A DNA stretch of 11,852 bases, from positions 1-11,852 of the forward strand of contig JAIRWW010000215.1 in NCBI GenBank assembly GCA_031268685.1, in the 5' to 3' direction. The notes beneath the pieces were generated by a model, which was not told the origin of the DNA, made no database searches, and worked only from the letters and a program-made list of their open reading frames with translations. Positions 1 through 8,662 of this stretch are shown piece by piece (positions within the stretch are counted from its first letter, which is position 1; each line of letters starts with the position of its first letter). Position numbers and translations under genes: made by a program. The stretch comes from Azoarcus sp. GTDB lineage: Bacteria; Pseudomonadota; Gammaproteobacteria; Burkholderiales; Rhodocyclaceae.

Positions 1-51
1 AATCGGTGGTAACTCTGCGGACTGGACGGATTCAGGCGCTTCGTTCGGCAT
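1..51 (-). CDS. Probable MerR-family regulator, 5' end only
   Basis: An ATG at 51-49 opens a frame that is uncut to the window's left edge. It gives 17 residues, [17 protein letters not shown]. The start lies inside the last codons of ihfA in another frame, an overlap of 20 nt, which suggests translational coupling. Known context: in betaproteobacteria ihfA is very often followed by a small MerR-type regulator whose N-terminus carries a short variable stretch ending in Leu-Pro-Pro-Ile before the helix-turn-helix. The visible Leu-Pro-Pro-Ile matches that pattern. No DNA-binding motif is inside the window, so the family call is inferred from position and these four residues only. Confidence 0.5.
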   Translation of the reverse strand, partial: MPNEAPESVQSAELPPI

Positions 52-337
52 GCTCTGGCGCCTCCACGGCGGCTTTCAGTTTTTGGCTTGGATGGAATGT
101 CACCACGCGCCGGGCGGAAATCGGGATTTCTTCGCCAGTCTTGGGGTTGCGCCCCGGACGCTGCGGCTTGTCGCGCAGCGTGAAATTGCCGAAGCCGGAG
201 AGCTTGACGCTTTCGCCTTGTTCCAGGGCTGTGCGGATTTCTTCAAAGAAGCCTTCCACCATGTCCATGGCTTCACGTTTGTTCAGACCGACTTGTTCAA
301 ACAGCAGCCCGGCAAGTTCGGCTTTGGTCAAGGTCAT
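32..337 (-). CDS. ihfA: Integration host factor subunit alpha
   Basis: IHF-alpha pairs with IHF-beta to bind and sharply bend DNA in the nucleoid, in recombination and at sigma-54 promoters. The 101-residue protein has the usual family length. The opening [20 protein letters not shown] is the dimerising helical part. [13 protein letters not shown] (45-57) is the conserved HU/IHF strand region. [12 protein letters not shown] (62-73) is the DNA-intercalating beta arm, with the intercalating proline at 65. It starts 17 nt after the pheT stop, behind an AAGGA ribosome-binding site, so it is the distal gene of the pheST operon. The same arrangement is known in E. coli. The C-terminal tail ([10 protein letters not shown]) is the only part without clear conservation. 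Confidence 0.97.
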   Translation of the reverse strand: MTLTKAELAGLLFEQVGLNKREAMDMVEGFFEEIRTALEQGESVKLSGFGNFTLRDKPQRPGRNPKTGEEIPISARRVVTFHPSQKLKAAVEAPEHAERSA

Positions 338-354
338 GGTTTTTTCCTTTCTAA

Positions 355-2751
355 CTAAGTGCGCAAGCGCCCGCCAACGGCGCGTTCGATGTGGCGAAGC
401 AGGCCGGAGACGATTTCGTCGACTTCGGCGTCTTCCAGGGTGCGTCGAGTATCTTGCATGAAAATCCTGAATGCAAGACTCTTGTGTTCTGGTTCAATTC
501 CCTGGCCTTGATAGACGTCGAACAGGTGAATTTCCCGCACGATTTCCGGCGCGGCTTCACGCAGGGCATTCAGCGTCTGTCCAGCGCTGACCGCGGCCGG
601 TACGACCAGCGCGAGATCGCGCATCACGGCGGGCATGCGCGAGATTTCACCGCTTTCCGGACGCGATGCGGCAAGCACAGCGTCGAGATCGATCTCGAAC
701 ACTATGGGGGCATTGCCCAATTCGTAGCCTTGCACCCATCGCGGGTGAATTTCGCCAATGACGCCGATGCGGCGACCATGCTGTAAAACTGCTGCCGCGC
801 GTCCCGGGTGCAGGGCGGGCGCGGTCAGCGGCTCGAAGGTGAGCGCACACGGCGCGAACAGGGCTTCCAGATCGCCCTTGAGGTCATAAAAATCGACCGG
901 GCGCGCGGCGTCTCCCCATTGTTCGGGCAAGGCGGTTCCCGCCGCCAGCGCCGCCAGCCGACGCGGCTGGCCAAAGCCAGGGGCGCTGCCGTTTTCTCCA
1001 TCTTCGGTATCTTCATGCCGTGTGAAGCAGCGGCCAAGTTCAAATATCCGCACGCGGTTTTGCTGGCGCTTGCGGTTGCTGGCAAGGTTGGCGATCAGCC
1101 CCGGTATCAGGCTGGAACGCATGACGCTCATTTGGCTGGCGATCGGGTTGGCCAGCCGGATGGGGGTGTCGTTGGCGCAGAAGTCGCGCTCCCAGGCTTC
1201 TTCGATGAAGGCGAAGTTCAGGACTTCCTGGAAGCCGCGCCCGGCCAGACAGTGGCGGGCGTCCCATTCCGTGCGCGACGATTCGGTGGCGGCGAGCATG
1301 CTAAGCCCGGCTTGCGGTACGGGCGCGGGGATGTTGTCGTAGCCATGCAGGCGGGCGATTTCTTCGATGAGGTCTTCTTCGATTTCGATGTCGAAGCGGA
1401 AGGCGGGCGGCGTGACGCGCAGTTCTACTGTCAGGTTGCGGACTTGCAGGTGATCACGCTCCAGCAGGTCTCGCATGGTGTCCAGGTCGATGTCGATGCC
1501 GAGCACTTGCCTTGCCCGCGCGGGGCGCAGGCATACTTCGCTGCGCTGCGGCAGGTCTTCGTCGGAGCGCGCTTCTTCTACGGGGCCTGGCGTGCCGCCG
1601 CAGATTTCGAGTATGAGCTGGGTGGCGCGTTCTATGGCCGGGCGTTGCAATTGGAAATCGACGCCGCGCTCGTAGCGGTGCGAGGCATCGGAGGCAAAGC
1701 CATAGGCGCGCGCGCGTCCGGCCACGGCTTCCGGCGCAAAGAAGGCGGATTCCAGAAAGACTTCCGTCGTCTTCAGGGTAACGCCGCTTTCTTCGCCGCC
1801 CATGATTCCGGCCAGCCCCAGCGCGCGCGCTTCGTCGGCGATCAGCAGTGTGTCGGGCGCGGGTTTGATTGTTTGTTCGTTCAGGAGCAGCAGTTCTTCG
1901 CCAGGATGCGGCATGCGGACGTGGATGGCTCCGGTAAGGCGCGCGTTGTCGAAGGCGTGCAGTGGCTGGCCCAATTCGAGCATTACGTAGTTGGTGATGT
2001 CGACCAGGGCATTTATGGCGCGGATGCCGGAGCGTTTCAGGCGATCTTTCATCCAGCCGGGGGTTTGCGCTCCGGCGTCGACGCCGCTGATGACGCGGCC
2101 ACAGTAGCGCGGGCAGGCTTTGGGCGCATCGAGCACGATGGCGCGGCAGGCATCGGAGCCTGGAGTAATCAACGTGAGCGGCGCGGGCGTAAAGGTCGCG
2201 CCGGTGAGCGCCGCCACTTCGCGCGCTACGCCGGTCAGGCTCAGGCAGTCGGCGCGATTAGGCGTGAGTTTGATTTCAAAGCAGCTGTCGTCGAGATCGA
2301 GGTAGGCGCGGATGTCGGCGCCGATGGGGGCGTCTTCGGGCAAGGCCAGCAGACCGGCATGGTCGTCGGACAAGCCCAGTTCGCGCGCGGAACACAGCAT
2401 GCCGAAGGATTCGACGCCACGCAGTTTCGCGGCTTTGATGGCGAAGCCGCCAGGCAGTTTCGCGCCGACTTTCGCGCACGGCACTTTCATGCCAGCGGCG
2501 GCATTGGGCGCGCCGCAAACTATTTGCAGGTATTCGCCCGTGCCTGCGTCGACTTTGCACAGCTTGAGCTTATCCGCGTTCGGGTGTTTTTCGGCTTCGA
2601 CGATCCGCGCGACGACGACGCCGGTGAAAGGCGGCGCGACAGGGCGGGTTTCTTCGACTTCCAGCCCGGCCATGGTCAGCAGGTGGCCAAGCGCGGCGGA
2701 ATCGAGCGGCGGGTTGACGAAGGTACGCAGCCAGTTTTCGGAAAATTGCAT
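355..2751 (-). CDS. pheT: Phenylalanine--tRNA ligase beta subunit
   Basis: This is the beta subunit of the cytosolic alpha2-beta2 PheRS. It recognises tRNA-Phe and hydrolyses mischarged Tyr-tRNA-Phe in its B3/B4 editing module. The 798-residue length is normal for the family. Visible parts in order: the N-terminal [14 protein letters not shown]; an OB-fold tRNA-binding domain at about 39-148 ([16 protein letters not shown] at 56-70); the conserved [10 protein letters not shown] at 162-171; the B3/B4 region; a B5 region around 400-475; and a C-terminal FDX-ACB anticodon-binding domain at about 703-798 (RDLALVV start). It starts 13 nt after pheS and ends 17 nt before ihfA, so the three genes look co-transcribed. 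The ribosome-binding site is weak, consistent with coupling to pheS. Confidence 0.98.
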   Translation of the reverse strand: MQFSENWLRTFVNPPLDSAALGHLLTMAGLEVEETRPVAPPFTGVVVARIVEAEKHPNADKLKLCKVDAGTGEYLQIVCGAPNAAAGMKVPCAKVGAKLPGGFAIKAAKLRGVESFGMLCSARELGLSDDHAGLLALPEDAPIGADIRAYLDLDDSCFEIKLTPNRADCLSLTGVAREVAALTGATFTPAPLTLITPGSDACRAIVLDAPKACPRYCGRVISGVDAGAQTPGWMKDRLKRSGIRAINALVDITNYVMLELGQPLHAFDNARLTGAIHVRMPHPGEELLLLNEQTIKPAPDTLLIADEARALGLAGIMGGEESGVTLKTTEVFLESAFFAPEAVAGRARAYGFASDASHRYERGVDFQLQRPAIERATQLILEICGGTPGPVEEARSDEDLPQRSEVCLRPARARQVLGIDIDLDTMRDLLERDHLQVRNLTVELRVTPPAFRFDIEIEEDLIEEIARLHGYDNIPAPVPQAGLSMLAATESSRTEWDARHCLAGRGFQEVLNFAFIEEAWERDFCANDTPIRLANPIASQMSVMRSSLIPGLIANLASNRKRQQNRVRIFELGRCFTRHEDTEDGENGSAPGFGQPRRLAALAAGTALPEQWGDAARPVDFYDLKGDLEALFAPCALTFEPLTAPALHPGRAAAVLQHGRRIGVIGEIHPRWVQGYELGNAPIVFEIDLDAVLAASRPESGEISRMPAVMRDLALVVPAAVSAGQTLNALREAAPEIVREIHLFDVYQGQGIEPEHKSLAFRIFMQDTRRTLEDAEVDEIVSGLLRHIERAVGGRLRT

Positions 2752-2764
2752 GTTCGTCTACCGT

Positions 2765-3811
<1,047 letters not shown>

Positions 3812-3816
3812 TTAAG

Positions 3817-3842
3817 AAAAAAGGAGGCCGAGCCTCCTTTTT
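3817..3842 (-). terminator. Intrinsic terminator or attenuator just before pheS
   Basis: On the minus strand the stem GGAGGC / GCCTCC (6 bp, loop TCG) is flanked by A5 on the 5' side and T6 on the 3' side, so it extends by A-U pairs and could work in both directions. It sits only 20 nt upstream of the pheS ATG. It must therefore be read through to express pheST from upstream, as expected of an attenuator. E. coli pheST has an attenuator with a similar GC core. The upstream GGCTTCC at about 3861-3867 can pair with GGAGGCT (two G-U pairs), offering a possible antiterminator. Confidence 0.75.
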
Positions 3843-3894
3843 ACAAGCCGCGAACTCTTTGGAAGCCGCGAGGAAAGCTCTGAGCAAACCCCAT
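3841..3894 (-). CDS. Possible Phe leader peptide of pheST
   Basis: A 17-codon frame, MGFAQSFPRGFQRVRGL, ends in TAA directly against the terminator before pheS. It has three Phe codons (TTT, TTT, TTC). Its position matches the pheM leader peptide of E. coli, but its Phe density is lower (pheM has 5 in 14). The ribosome-binding site is only a weak GAG. The stop codon abuts the terminator stem, so a ribosome finishing the peptide would cover the 5' arm. That is the opposite of classical attenuation geometry. The frame may be chance. Confidence 0.22.
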   Translation of the reverse strand: MGFAQSFPRGFQRVRGL

Positions 3895-3961
3895 CCGCTC
3901 GGGCTAAGCCTGTTGAAATCATTGATTTCACAGGTGATGCCTTTCAACAAGCTCAGGACGG
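3891..3961. repeat. REP-like inverted repeat in rplT-pheS gap
   Basis: The arms GGGCTAAGCCTGTTGAAA (3901-3918) and the reverse complement of the segment ending near 3958 agree at 14 of 18 positions (…AGCyTGTTGAAA). A tighter hairpin sits inside: CCTGTTGAAATC (3909-3920) against GATTTCACAGG (3924-3934), with a 3-nt loop and one bulged T. Sequences of the type CAAGCTCAGGACGG and CGGGCTAAGCCTGT recur as intergenic palindromes in many proteobacterial genomes, so this is probably one copy of a dispersed family. A degenerate copy of the CCATCCGCTC end lies at 11626-11645. Confidence 0.6.
3918..3947 (-). promoter_or_regulatory. Possible sigma-70 promoter for pheST
   Basis: On the minus strand TTGAAA (3947-3942) is followed after 18 nt by AATGAT (3923-3918). 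This is 5 of 6 and 4 of 6 matches to consensus. Initiation near 3911 would give a leader of about 115 nt containing the candidate peptide and the terminator. Both boxes fall inside the REP-like inverted repeat, so the match may be incidental. Confidence 0.3.
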
Positions 3962-3994
3962 ACAGCGTTATTCAAAGCTTTCCGATACATCGGT

Positions 3995-4354
3995 TTACGC
4001 GGCGATCTGGGCGCGGGCCTGCTCGGCCAGCGCAGCAAACGCCGGTTTGTCGAATACGGCCAGATCGGCCAACACCTTGCGATCCACTTCGACGGCTGCT
4101 TTTTTGAGGCCGTTCATGAAGGTGCTGTACGTCAGGCCCAATTCACGCGCCGCGGCATTGATACGGGCGATCCACAGGGCGCGGAACTGGCGTTTGCGTT
4201 GGCGGCGGTCGCGGTAGGCGTACTGCCCGGCCTTCATTACCGCTTCTTTGGCAATGCGGTATACGTTTTTGCGGCGGCCGCGATAGCCTTTGGCTTGATC
4301 TAGAACTTTTTTGTGACGCGCACGCGCGGTGACACCACGTTTTACTCTGGGCAT
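3995..4354 (-). CDS. rplT: 50S ribosomal protein L20
   Basis: L20 binds 23S rRNA early in assembly of the large subunit. In E. coli it also represses translation of the rpmI-rplT message. The 119-residue protein begins [20 protein letters not shown] and is highly basic in the first 60 residues ([20 protein letters not shown]). The globular C-terminal part contains [17 protein letters not shown] and is typical. A strong GAGGAG site overlaps the 10-nt gap after rpmI, so the two genes are translated from one message. The length and sequence are ordinary for betaproteobacteria. Confidence 0.99.
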   Translation of the reverse strand: MPRVKRGVTARARHKKVLDQAKGYRGRRKNVYRIAKEAVMKAGQYAYRDRRQRKRQFRALWIARINAAARELGLTYSTFMNGLKKAAVEVDRKVLADLAVFDKPAFAALAEQARAQIAA

Positions 4355-4364
4355 GGCGATCTCC

Positions 4365-4562
4365 TCAGGCGAAAGGCAACATGGCGCGGATCAGTTTTTC
4401 GTCGGCGGGATGAATCTCGGTCGTGCCGCGCAACTGACGCTTGCTCTTGGTGGTTTTCTTGGTGAGGATGTGGCGCTTGAAAGCGTGGGAACGCTTGATC
4501 CCGCCGCTGGCGCGCACCTTGAATCGCTTCTTGGCGCCGCTCTTGGTCTTCATCTTGGGCAT
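4365..4562 (-). CDS. rpmI: 50S ribosomal protein L35
   Basis: L35 is a small basic protein of the large ribosomal subunit. The 65 residues match the family along their length: [20 protein letters not shown] at the start, then [14 protein letters not shown] and a C-terminal [15 protein letters not shown] site sits 8 nt before the ATG. The gene lies between infC and rplT, the universal order for this cluster. The preceding 143-nt gap is long for a tight operon and contains hairpins. In E. coli the equivalent region holds the L20 translational operator. Confidence 0.98.
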   Translation of the reverse strand: MPKMKTKSGAKKRFKVRASGGIKRSHAFKRHILTKKTTKSKRQLRGTTEIHPADEKLIRAMLPFA

Positions 4563-4640
4563 TGCGAATACTCCATCTGTTTATAGAATGCCGCCAGGTA
4601 GCCCCGCGAGAGGCGTTTGACACCTGACGTCACTTGTTTT

Positions 4641-4690
4641 CCGCTCCCCTCCAAGCAAGGCGGGGAACGGCTGTGCCCCTTCTCGGGGCA
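4641..4690 (-). promoter_or_regulatory. Hairpin pair between infC and rpmI, possible L20 operator
   Basis: Two stems lie after the infC stop. The first is TGCCCC / GGGGCA with a 5-nt loop (4690-4674). The second is CCGTTCCCC / GGGGAGCGG, 9 bp with one U-G pair and a 12-nt loop (4670-4641). Neither is followed by a T run on the minus strand, so neither is a typical intrinsic terminator. In E. coli L20 represses rpmI-rplT by binding structures in this same interval. The assignment here is positional inference, and no pseudoknot was confirmed. Confidence 0.4.
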
Positions 4691-4705
4691 TTTCCTTGCC
4701 GCCGC

Positions 4706-5230
4706 TCAGCGGCTCTTGCGAGCCGGCGCGACGATCATGATCATTTGACGCCCTTCCATCTTGGGCATTTGCTCGACCAGGCCAAGGTCCTCCAGGTCGG
4801 CCTTTACCCGTTCGAGCTGGCGCAGGCCAAACTCCTGGTGCGCCATCTCGCGACCCCGGAACCGCAAGGTCACTTTGCATTTGTCGCCTTCTTCGAGAAA
4901 GCGGCGCAGGTTGCGCAGCTTGATCTGGTAGTCGTTCTCGTCCGTTCCAGGCCGCAGCTTTACTTCCTTGACCTGTACTTGTTTCTGCTTCAGGCGCGCC
5001 TCGTGGGCTTTCTTTTGTTCCTGGTAGCGAAACTTGCCGAAGTCCATTACCTTGCACACAGGCGGCTGCGCCGTTGGCGCGATTTCGACCAAGTCCAGTC
5101 CGGCCCCTTCGGCCGCTTCGAGCGCCGCGCGCAAGGATACGATCCCGAGCGGCTCTCCGTCTTCGCCTACGAGGCGAACTTCCGGCGCGCTGATATCTCC
5201 GTTGACGCGCTGCTTTTTTTCCTGAGCGAT
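4706..5230 (-). CDS. infC: Translation initiation factor IF-3 (ATC start)
   Basis: IF-3 binds the 30S subunit, prevents premature 50S joining and rejects non-canonical start codons. The 174-residue protein has the N domain ([20 protein letters not shown], 10-29), the linker helix rich in Lys/Gln (about 70-90), and a C domain with [17 protein letters not shown] (91-107) and [12 protein letters not shown] (122-133). No ATG or GTG precedes the conserved N-terminus. The only start that gives the full [10 protein letters not shown] opening is ATC at 5230-5228, behind GGAG at an 8-nt spacing. In E. coli infC starts with AUU, through which IF-3 represses its own synthesis, so the ATC probably serves the same loop. 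A TTG at 5134 would remove 32 conserved residues and is rejected. It follows thrS by 25 nt. Confidence 0.97.
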   Translation of the reverse strand: MAQEKKQRVNGDISAPEVRLVGEDGEPLGIVSLRAALEAAEGAGLDLVEIAPTAQPPVCKVMDFGKFRYQEQKKAHEARLKQKQVQVKEVKLRPGTDENDYQIKLRNLRRFLEEGDKCKVTLRFRGREMAHQEFGLRQLERVKADLEDLGLVEQMPKMEGRQMIMIVAPARKSR

Positions 5231-5255
5231 GGTTCAGTCTCCACAAAAGCCAATA

Positions 5256-7172
5256 TCAGACCGGGCCGGCCTTCGCTTCCATTTCGCGAAGCCAGCGCCC
5301 GACCAATGAATCAAGGGATAGTTGGCCAAGATCCTGGCCACCCCGGACGCGCACAGCCACCTTGTCCGCAGCCTTTTCCCTGTCGCCGACGACGATCTGG
5401 TATGGCAGCTTGTGTACGCTGTGATCGCGGATTTTATAGTTGATCTTTTCGTTGCGCAAATCAGTTTCTACACGAAAACCCGCATCACGCAGTCGCTGCG
5501 CAACATCGGCGGCATAATCCGCTTGTCCTTCCGAGATATTCATCACGACCGCATGCACTGGCGCGAGCCACAGCGGCAGTGCGCCTGCGTAGTGCTCGAT
5601 CAGTATGCCGATGAAGCGTTCCAGCGATCCGACGATGGCGCGATGCAGCAGAATCGGGACTTTCCGCGTATTGTCTTCGGCGACGTATTCGGCGCCCAGG
5701 CGTTGCGGCAGGTTGAAATCCAGCTGCAAGGTGCCACACTGCCACACCCGCCCCAGGCTGTCTTTTAGCGAGAATTCGATCTTCGGCCCATAGAATGCGC
5801 CTTCGCCGGCTTGCAATTCGTATGAAAGGCCCTGCGCATCGAGCGCGGCGGCCAGTGCCGCTTCGGCGGCATCCCACTGCCCGCCGGAGCCTACCCGCCT
5901 GTCCGGGCGCGTCGAGAGCTTGACCAAAATATTTTCGAAGCCGAAATCGCGGTAAACCTTTTGCAGCAGATGGATGAATCCGGCGGATTCCGACTGTATT
6001 TGCTCATCGGTGCAGAAGATATGCGCATCGTCCTGCACGAAGTTGCGCACCCGCATGATGCCGTGCAGCGCGCCCGACGGCTCGTTGCGATGGCATGAGC
6101 CGAACTCGGCCATGCGAAATGGCAGGTCACGGTAGCTTTTCAGGCCTTGGTTGAAAATCTGGATATGGCAGGGGCAGTTCATCGGCTTGACCGCGTAGTC
6201 GCGCTTTTCGGACTGGGTCGTGAATATCAGCTCCGAATACATGTCCCAGTGCCCGGAACGCTCCCACAGCGCGCGGTCGACGATTTGCGGCGTTTTCACT
6301 TCCTGGTAGCCATGCTGCTGGATCGTGCGCCGCAGGTATTGTTCGACCTGTTGCCACAGCGTCCACCCTTTCGGATGCCAGAACACCATGCCCGGCGCTT
6401 CGTCCTGAAGGTGGAAGAGATCGAGTTGGCGGCCCAGCTTGCGGTGGTCGCGCTTTTCGGCTTCCTCGATCATGTGCAGGTAGGCGTCGAGGTCTTCCTT
6501 GCTGGCCCACGCCGTGCCGTAGATGCGCTGGAGCATCTCGTTGTCCGAGTTGCCGCGCCAGTACGCACCGGCAAGCCTGGTGAGTTTGAACACCTTCAGC
6601 CTGCCGGTCGAAGGCAGATGCGGCCCCCGGCATAAATCGACGAAATCGCCCTGCCGGTAGAGCGAGACATCTTCGCCAGCCGGAATCGAGGCGACGATCT
6701 CGGCCTTGTAATGCTCGCCGATGCTTTTGAAGAACGCGACCGCCTTTTCACGCGGCCACACTTCGCGCGTCACCGGCAAATCGCGGCGGGCGATTTCGCC
6801 CATGCGCGCCTCGATGGTCTTGAGGTCTTCAGGCGTGAAAGGGCGTTTATAGGAGAAGTCGTAATAAAAGCCGTTCTCGACCGTCGGCCCTATCGTTACT
6901 TGCGCATCCGGAAACAGTTCTTTTACTGCGTGCGCCAGAAGGTGGGCACAAGAATGGCGGAGAAGATCGACGCCTTCGGTATTTTTGCCGGTGACTATCG
7001 CCACCGCCGCGTCCGCCTCGATGCGGTGCGACAGATCGACCAACCGCCCGTCCACTTTCCCGGCAAGCGCCGCCTTTGCCAGCCCCGCGCCTATCGCGGC
7101 CGCTACCTCGCCTACCGTGACCGGATGATCGAAATCGCGGACTGAGCCATCGGGCAAAGTGATGTTCGGCAT
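5256..7172 (-). CDS. thrS: Threonine--tRNA ligase
   Basis: ThrRS charges tRNA-Thr in the cytosol and edits Ser-tRNA-Thr. The protein is 638 residues (E. coli 642). Domains: TGS at 1-62; the editing domain with H73, H77, C181 and H185 in the expected places (HSCAH, CRGPH); the class II core with the catalytic zinc ligands C333, H384 and H510; and a C-terminal anticodon-binding domain from about 540 ([15 protein letters not shown] at 571-585). The start ATG at 7172 gives the family N-terminus [10 protein letters not shown]. The frame stays open 52 codons further upstream, but that stretch covers the terminator and is not conserved-looking. No strong ribosome-binding site is seen. The residue after C333 is Cys, where E. 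coli has Gly. Confidence 0.98.
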   Translation of the reverse strand: MPNITLPDGSVRDFDHPVTVGEVAAAIGAGLAKAALAGKVDGRLVDLSHRIEADAAVAIVTGKNTEGVDLLRHSCAHLLAHAVKELFPDAQVTIGPTVENGFYYDFSYKRPFTPEDLKTIEARMGEIARRDLPVTREVWPREKAVAFFKSIGEHYKAEIVASIPAGEDVSLYRQGDFVDLCRGPHLPSTGRLKVFKLTRLAGAYWRGNSDNEMLQRIYGTAWASKEDLDAYLHMIEEAEKRDHRKLGRQLDLFHLQDEAPGMVFWHPKGWTLWQQVEQYLRRTIQQHGYQEVKTPQIVDRALWERSGHWDMYSELIFTTQSEKRDYAVKPMNCPCHIQIFNQGLKSYRDLPFRMAEFGSCHRNEPSGALHGIMRVRNFVQDDAHIFCTDEQIQSESAGFIHLLQKVYRDFGFENILVKLSTRPDRRVGSGGQWDAAEAALAAALDAQGLSYELQAGEGAFYGPKIEFSLKDSLGRVWQCGTLQLDFNLPQRLGAEYVAEDNTRKVPILLHRAIVGSLERFIGILIEHYAGALPLWLAPVHAVVMNISEGQADYAADVAQRLRDAGFRVETDLRNEKINYKIRDHSVHKLPYQIVVGDREKAADKVAVRVRGGQDLGQLSLDSLVGRWLREMEAKAGPV

Positions 7173-7183
7173 GTGTGTGGCTT

Positions 7184-7720
7184 TCAAAAATACAATTGCT
7201 CGACACCCGCCGTAAACGAAAAAAGTGCGGCCAGACCGCACTCTAGCGCCAACCCATGACCTGAACCGGCTGCCCGGCACATGGGAATCCGACAGGGCAT
7301 CTTCAGGCGCGACCGGGATCGGACACACCCATTGACTACGTGAAAAAACGGAACCCGAAGAGCGCGCATTTCAAAACGCCAAGCTGCTCCCCGAGATATC
7401 CGTCTCCTGAAACCAAGGCCGACGGTAAAACAAGCCGCAAAAAGCCTGTTGGTTTCGATCCGGCAATACATCCAGGGCGGTCGCCCCTTTTGTAAAACGC
7501 GCAGCATAGCACTGAGTACACCGTGAAACAATAGACGACAACAATGAAGGGGCATCACCGCTGCCGTACCCAGGCAGCCCGCAAACCGCTTTTGCCTCAC
7601 CTGCGTCAGCATCTGCTGTGTGGTTCGCGCGTGCAGCCAGCAGCCCGGCAGCACATCCAGCACGGCCTTGCCGTCGAACGACAGCAGTTTTCCGTCTTTA
7701 TCTTTATATCCGCCGTTCAT
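7184..7720 (-). CDS. Doubtful ORF overlapping znuA stop
   Basis: An ATG at 7720-7718 overlaps the znuA TGA as ATGA, the same coupling seen elsewhere in this operon, and the frame runs 178 codons. The first 40 or so residues (beginning [20 protein letters not shown]) have GC-rich third positions and a plausible soluble composition. From about residue 55 the sequence is rich in Cys, Arg and Phe and looks like translated noncoding DNA. It also runs across the promoter and structured RNA upstream of thrS. It may be a short gene that decayed or lost its stop, or chance. No family is recognised. The ribosome-binding site is weak. Confidence 0.2.
   Translation of the reverse strand: MNGGYKDKDGKLLSFDGKAVLDVLPGCWLHARTTQQMLTQVRQKRFAGCLGTAAVMPLHCCRLLFHGVLSAMLRVLQKGRPPWMYCRIETNRLFAACFTVGLGFRRRISRGAAWRFEMRALRVPFFHVVNGCVRSRSRLKMPCRIPMCRAAGSGHGLALECGLAALFSFTAGVEQLYF
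7219..7242 (-). terminator. Intrinsic terminator upstream of thrS
   Basis: On the minus strand AGTGCGG / CCGCACT forms a 7-bp perfect stem with loop TCTGG, followed by an uninterrupted T run. It ends 46 nt before the thrS ATG. It therefore either ends a transcript coming from upstream (znu operon or a small RNA) or acts as a conditional terminator in a thrS leader. Confidence 0.85.
7219..7496 (-). ncRNA. Structured RNA: thrS leader or independent sRNA
   Basis: The region lies between a plausible promoter and a clear terminator. On the minus strand it can form several stems. GAAACC (7456-7451) pairs with GGTTTC (7414-7409), stacked directly on AACAGGC (7450-7444) with GCTTGTT (7435-7429). A second element nests CCTGAA / TTCAGG (7307-7302 with 7265-7260) around TGCCC / GGGCA (7299-7295 with 7275-7271). 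A competing CCCATG / CATGGG pairing overlaps it. No tRNA T-arm, tmRNA or RNase P core is visible, and there is no Thr-rich leader peptide. Function is unknown. A divergent 6S-like or other known RNA class cannot be excluded by eye. Confidence 0.4.
7503..7531 (-). promoter_or_regulatory. Possible sigma-70 promoter upstream of thrS
   Basis: On the minus strand TTGTTT (7531-7526) and TATGCT (7508-7503) are separated by exactly 17 nt. Initiation near 7496 would produce a transcript of about 280 nt to the terminator at 7219, or read through into thrS. This is the best promoter-like match in the spacer. A second weaker pair (TTTACG, 18 nt, TATTTT) lies between the terminator and thrS and would leave almost no leader. 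Confidence 0.45.
7560..7578. other. Perfect 6-bp hairpin in znuA-thrS spacer
   Basis: GCTGCC and GGCAGC are separated by 7 nt. No T run follows on the minus strand, so it is not a standard intrinsic terminator for znuA. It could protect the 3' end of the znu message or be chance. Confidence 0.3.
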
Positions 7721-8652
7721 TGTTTTTCGAGCGCAGCCATGAGCGTGGCGAGGTTGTGCCGCATCATGGCGAGATAAGTTGGCGCGGGTCCGCTGGCGGA
7801 CGAGAGCGCATCAGAGTAGAGCGTGCCGCCCGCCACCGCGCCGCTTTCGCTGCGGATGCGCTCGATCAGGCGGGGGTCGCTGACATTTTCGAGAAAGACG
7901 GCTGGCGCTTTTTCGCGCTGTAGCTGAGCTATGAGGCGGGCGACGCTGCGGGCGCCTGCTTCGGTGTGCCCGGCCACACCCACCGGGGCAAGAAAGCGCA
8001 CGCCGTAGGCGCGGGCGAAATAGCCGAATGCATCGTGTGAACTCACAACCTTCCGGCGTTCTTTGGGCAGGCGGGCTATGGCCTCGCGTATGCCTGCGTC
8101 GAGCGCATCCAGCGCGGCGCGGTAGCGCGCGGCGTTGCCGCGGTAAATGTCCGCGCCGTCTGGGTCGGCTGCGGCGAGGGCAGCGGCTATGTTGTCGATG
8201 TAAGTCCGGACGTTGCCCACATCCTGCCAGGCGTGGGGGTCTATGCGCCCGGCGGAACTGTCATGCCCGCTATGGTCGTCGGAGCCATTCATGGACAGAG
8301 GCCGTATGCCGTCGCTGGCGACGACGACCGCGCCTTTGTAGCCTGCCGAACGCGCCAGGCGCGGCAGCCAGTCGTCAAAGCCGAGGCCGTTGGCCACAAC
8401 CAGCCGGGCGCTTCCGGTGCGGCGCGCATCGGAAGGACGAGGTTCGTAGACATGGGCGTCCTGGTCTGGGCCGACCAGTGCGTGCACTGCTACCCGCTCG
8501 CCGCCGACTTCGCGCACCAGATCGCCGAGTATGCTGAAACTGGCGACGACTTCTATTTCGGCGGCAGCGCAGGCGGCGGCGAAAAGCCATCCGAACAGCA
8601 CGAAAAGCGCCCGCGACGAACGCGGCATGCAGAGCGTAGACGAGAGATTCAT
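7717..8652 (-). CDS. znuA: Zinc ABC transporter, periplasmic zinc-binding protein
   Basis: This cluster A-I solute-binding protein captures zinc in the periplasm and delivers it to the ZnuB permease. It has 311 residues. The signal peptide covers about 1-31 (hydrophobic ALFVLFGWLFAAACAAA, cleavage near AAA-E). The metal ligands by alignment to the family are H67 (DAHVYEP), H140 (DPHAWQD), H206 (SSHDAFG) and D281 (YSDALS). A His at the third position marks zinc; manganese binders have Glu there. The His-rich loop is short (DDHSGHD, 125-131). ATG at 8652 is chosen because it begins the signal peptide. The frame extends 57 codons upstream into znuB and is not used. The sequence also resembles AztC-type proteins. 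It lies 10 nt after znuB. Confidence 0.93.
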   Translation of the reverse strand: MNLSSTLCMPRSSRALFVLFGWLFAAACAAAEIEVVASFSILGDLVREVGGERVAVHALVGPDQDAHVYEPRPSDARRTGSARLVVANGLGFDDWLPRLARSAGYKGAVVVASDGIRPLSMNGSDDHSGHDSSAGRIDPHAWQDVGNVRTYIDNIAAALAAADPDGADIYRGNAARYRAALDALDAGIREAIARLPKERRKVVSSHDAFGYFARAYGVRFLAPVGVAGHTEAGARSVARLIAQLQREKAPAVFLENVSDPRLIERIRSESGAVAGGTLYSDALSSASGPAPTYLAMMRHNLATLMAALEKQ

Positions 8653-8662
8653 GATGACGGTC

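Noticed and set aside
7173..7328. N-terminal extension of thrS
   Set aside because: The 52 extra residues come from the terminator and spacer. Family proteins begin at [10 protein letters not shown].
7219..7500. tRNA gene upstream of thrS
   Set aside because: No acceptor stem, T-arm consensus or CCA-proximal pairing could be assembled on either strand.
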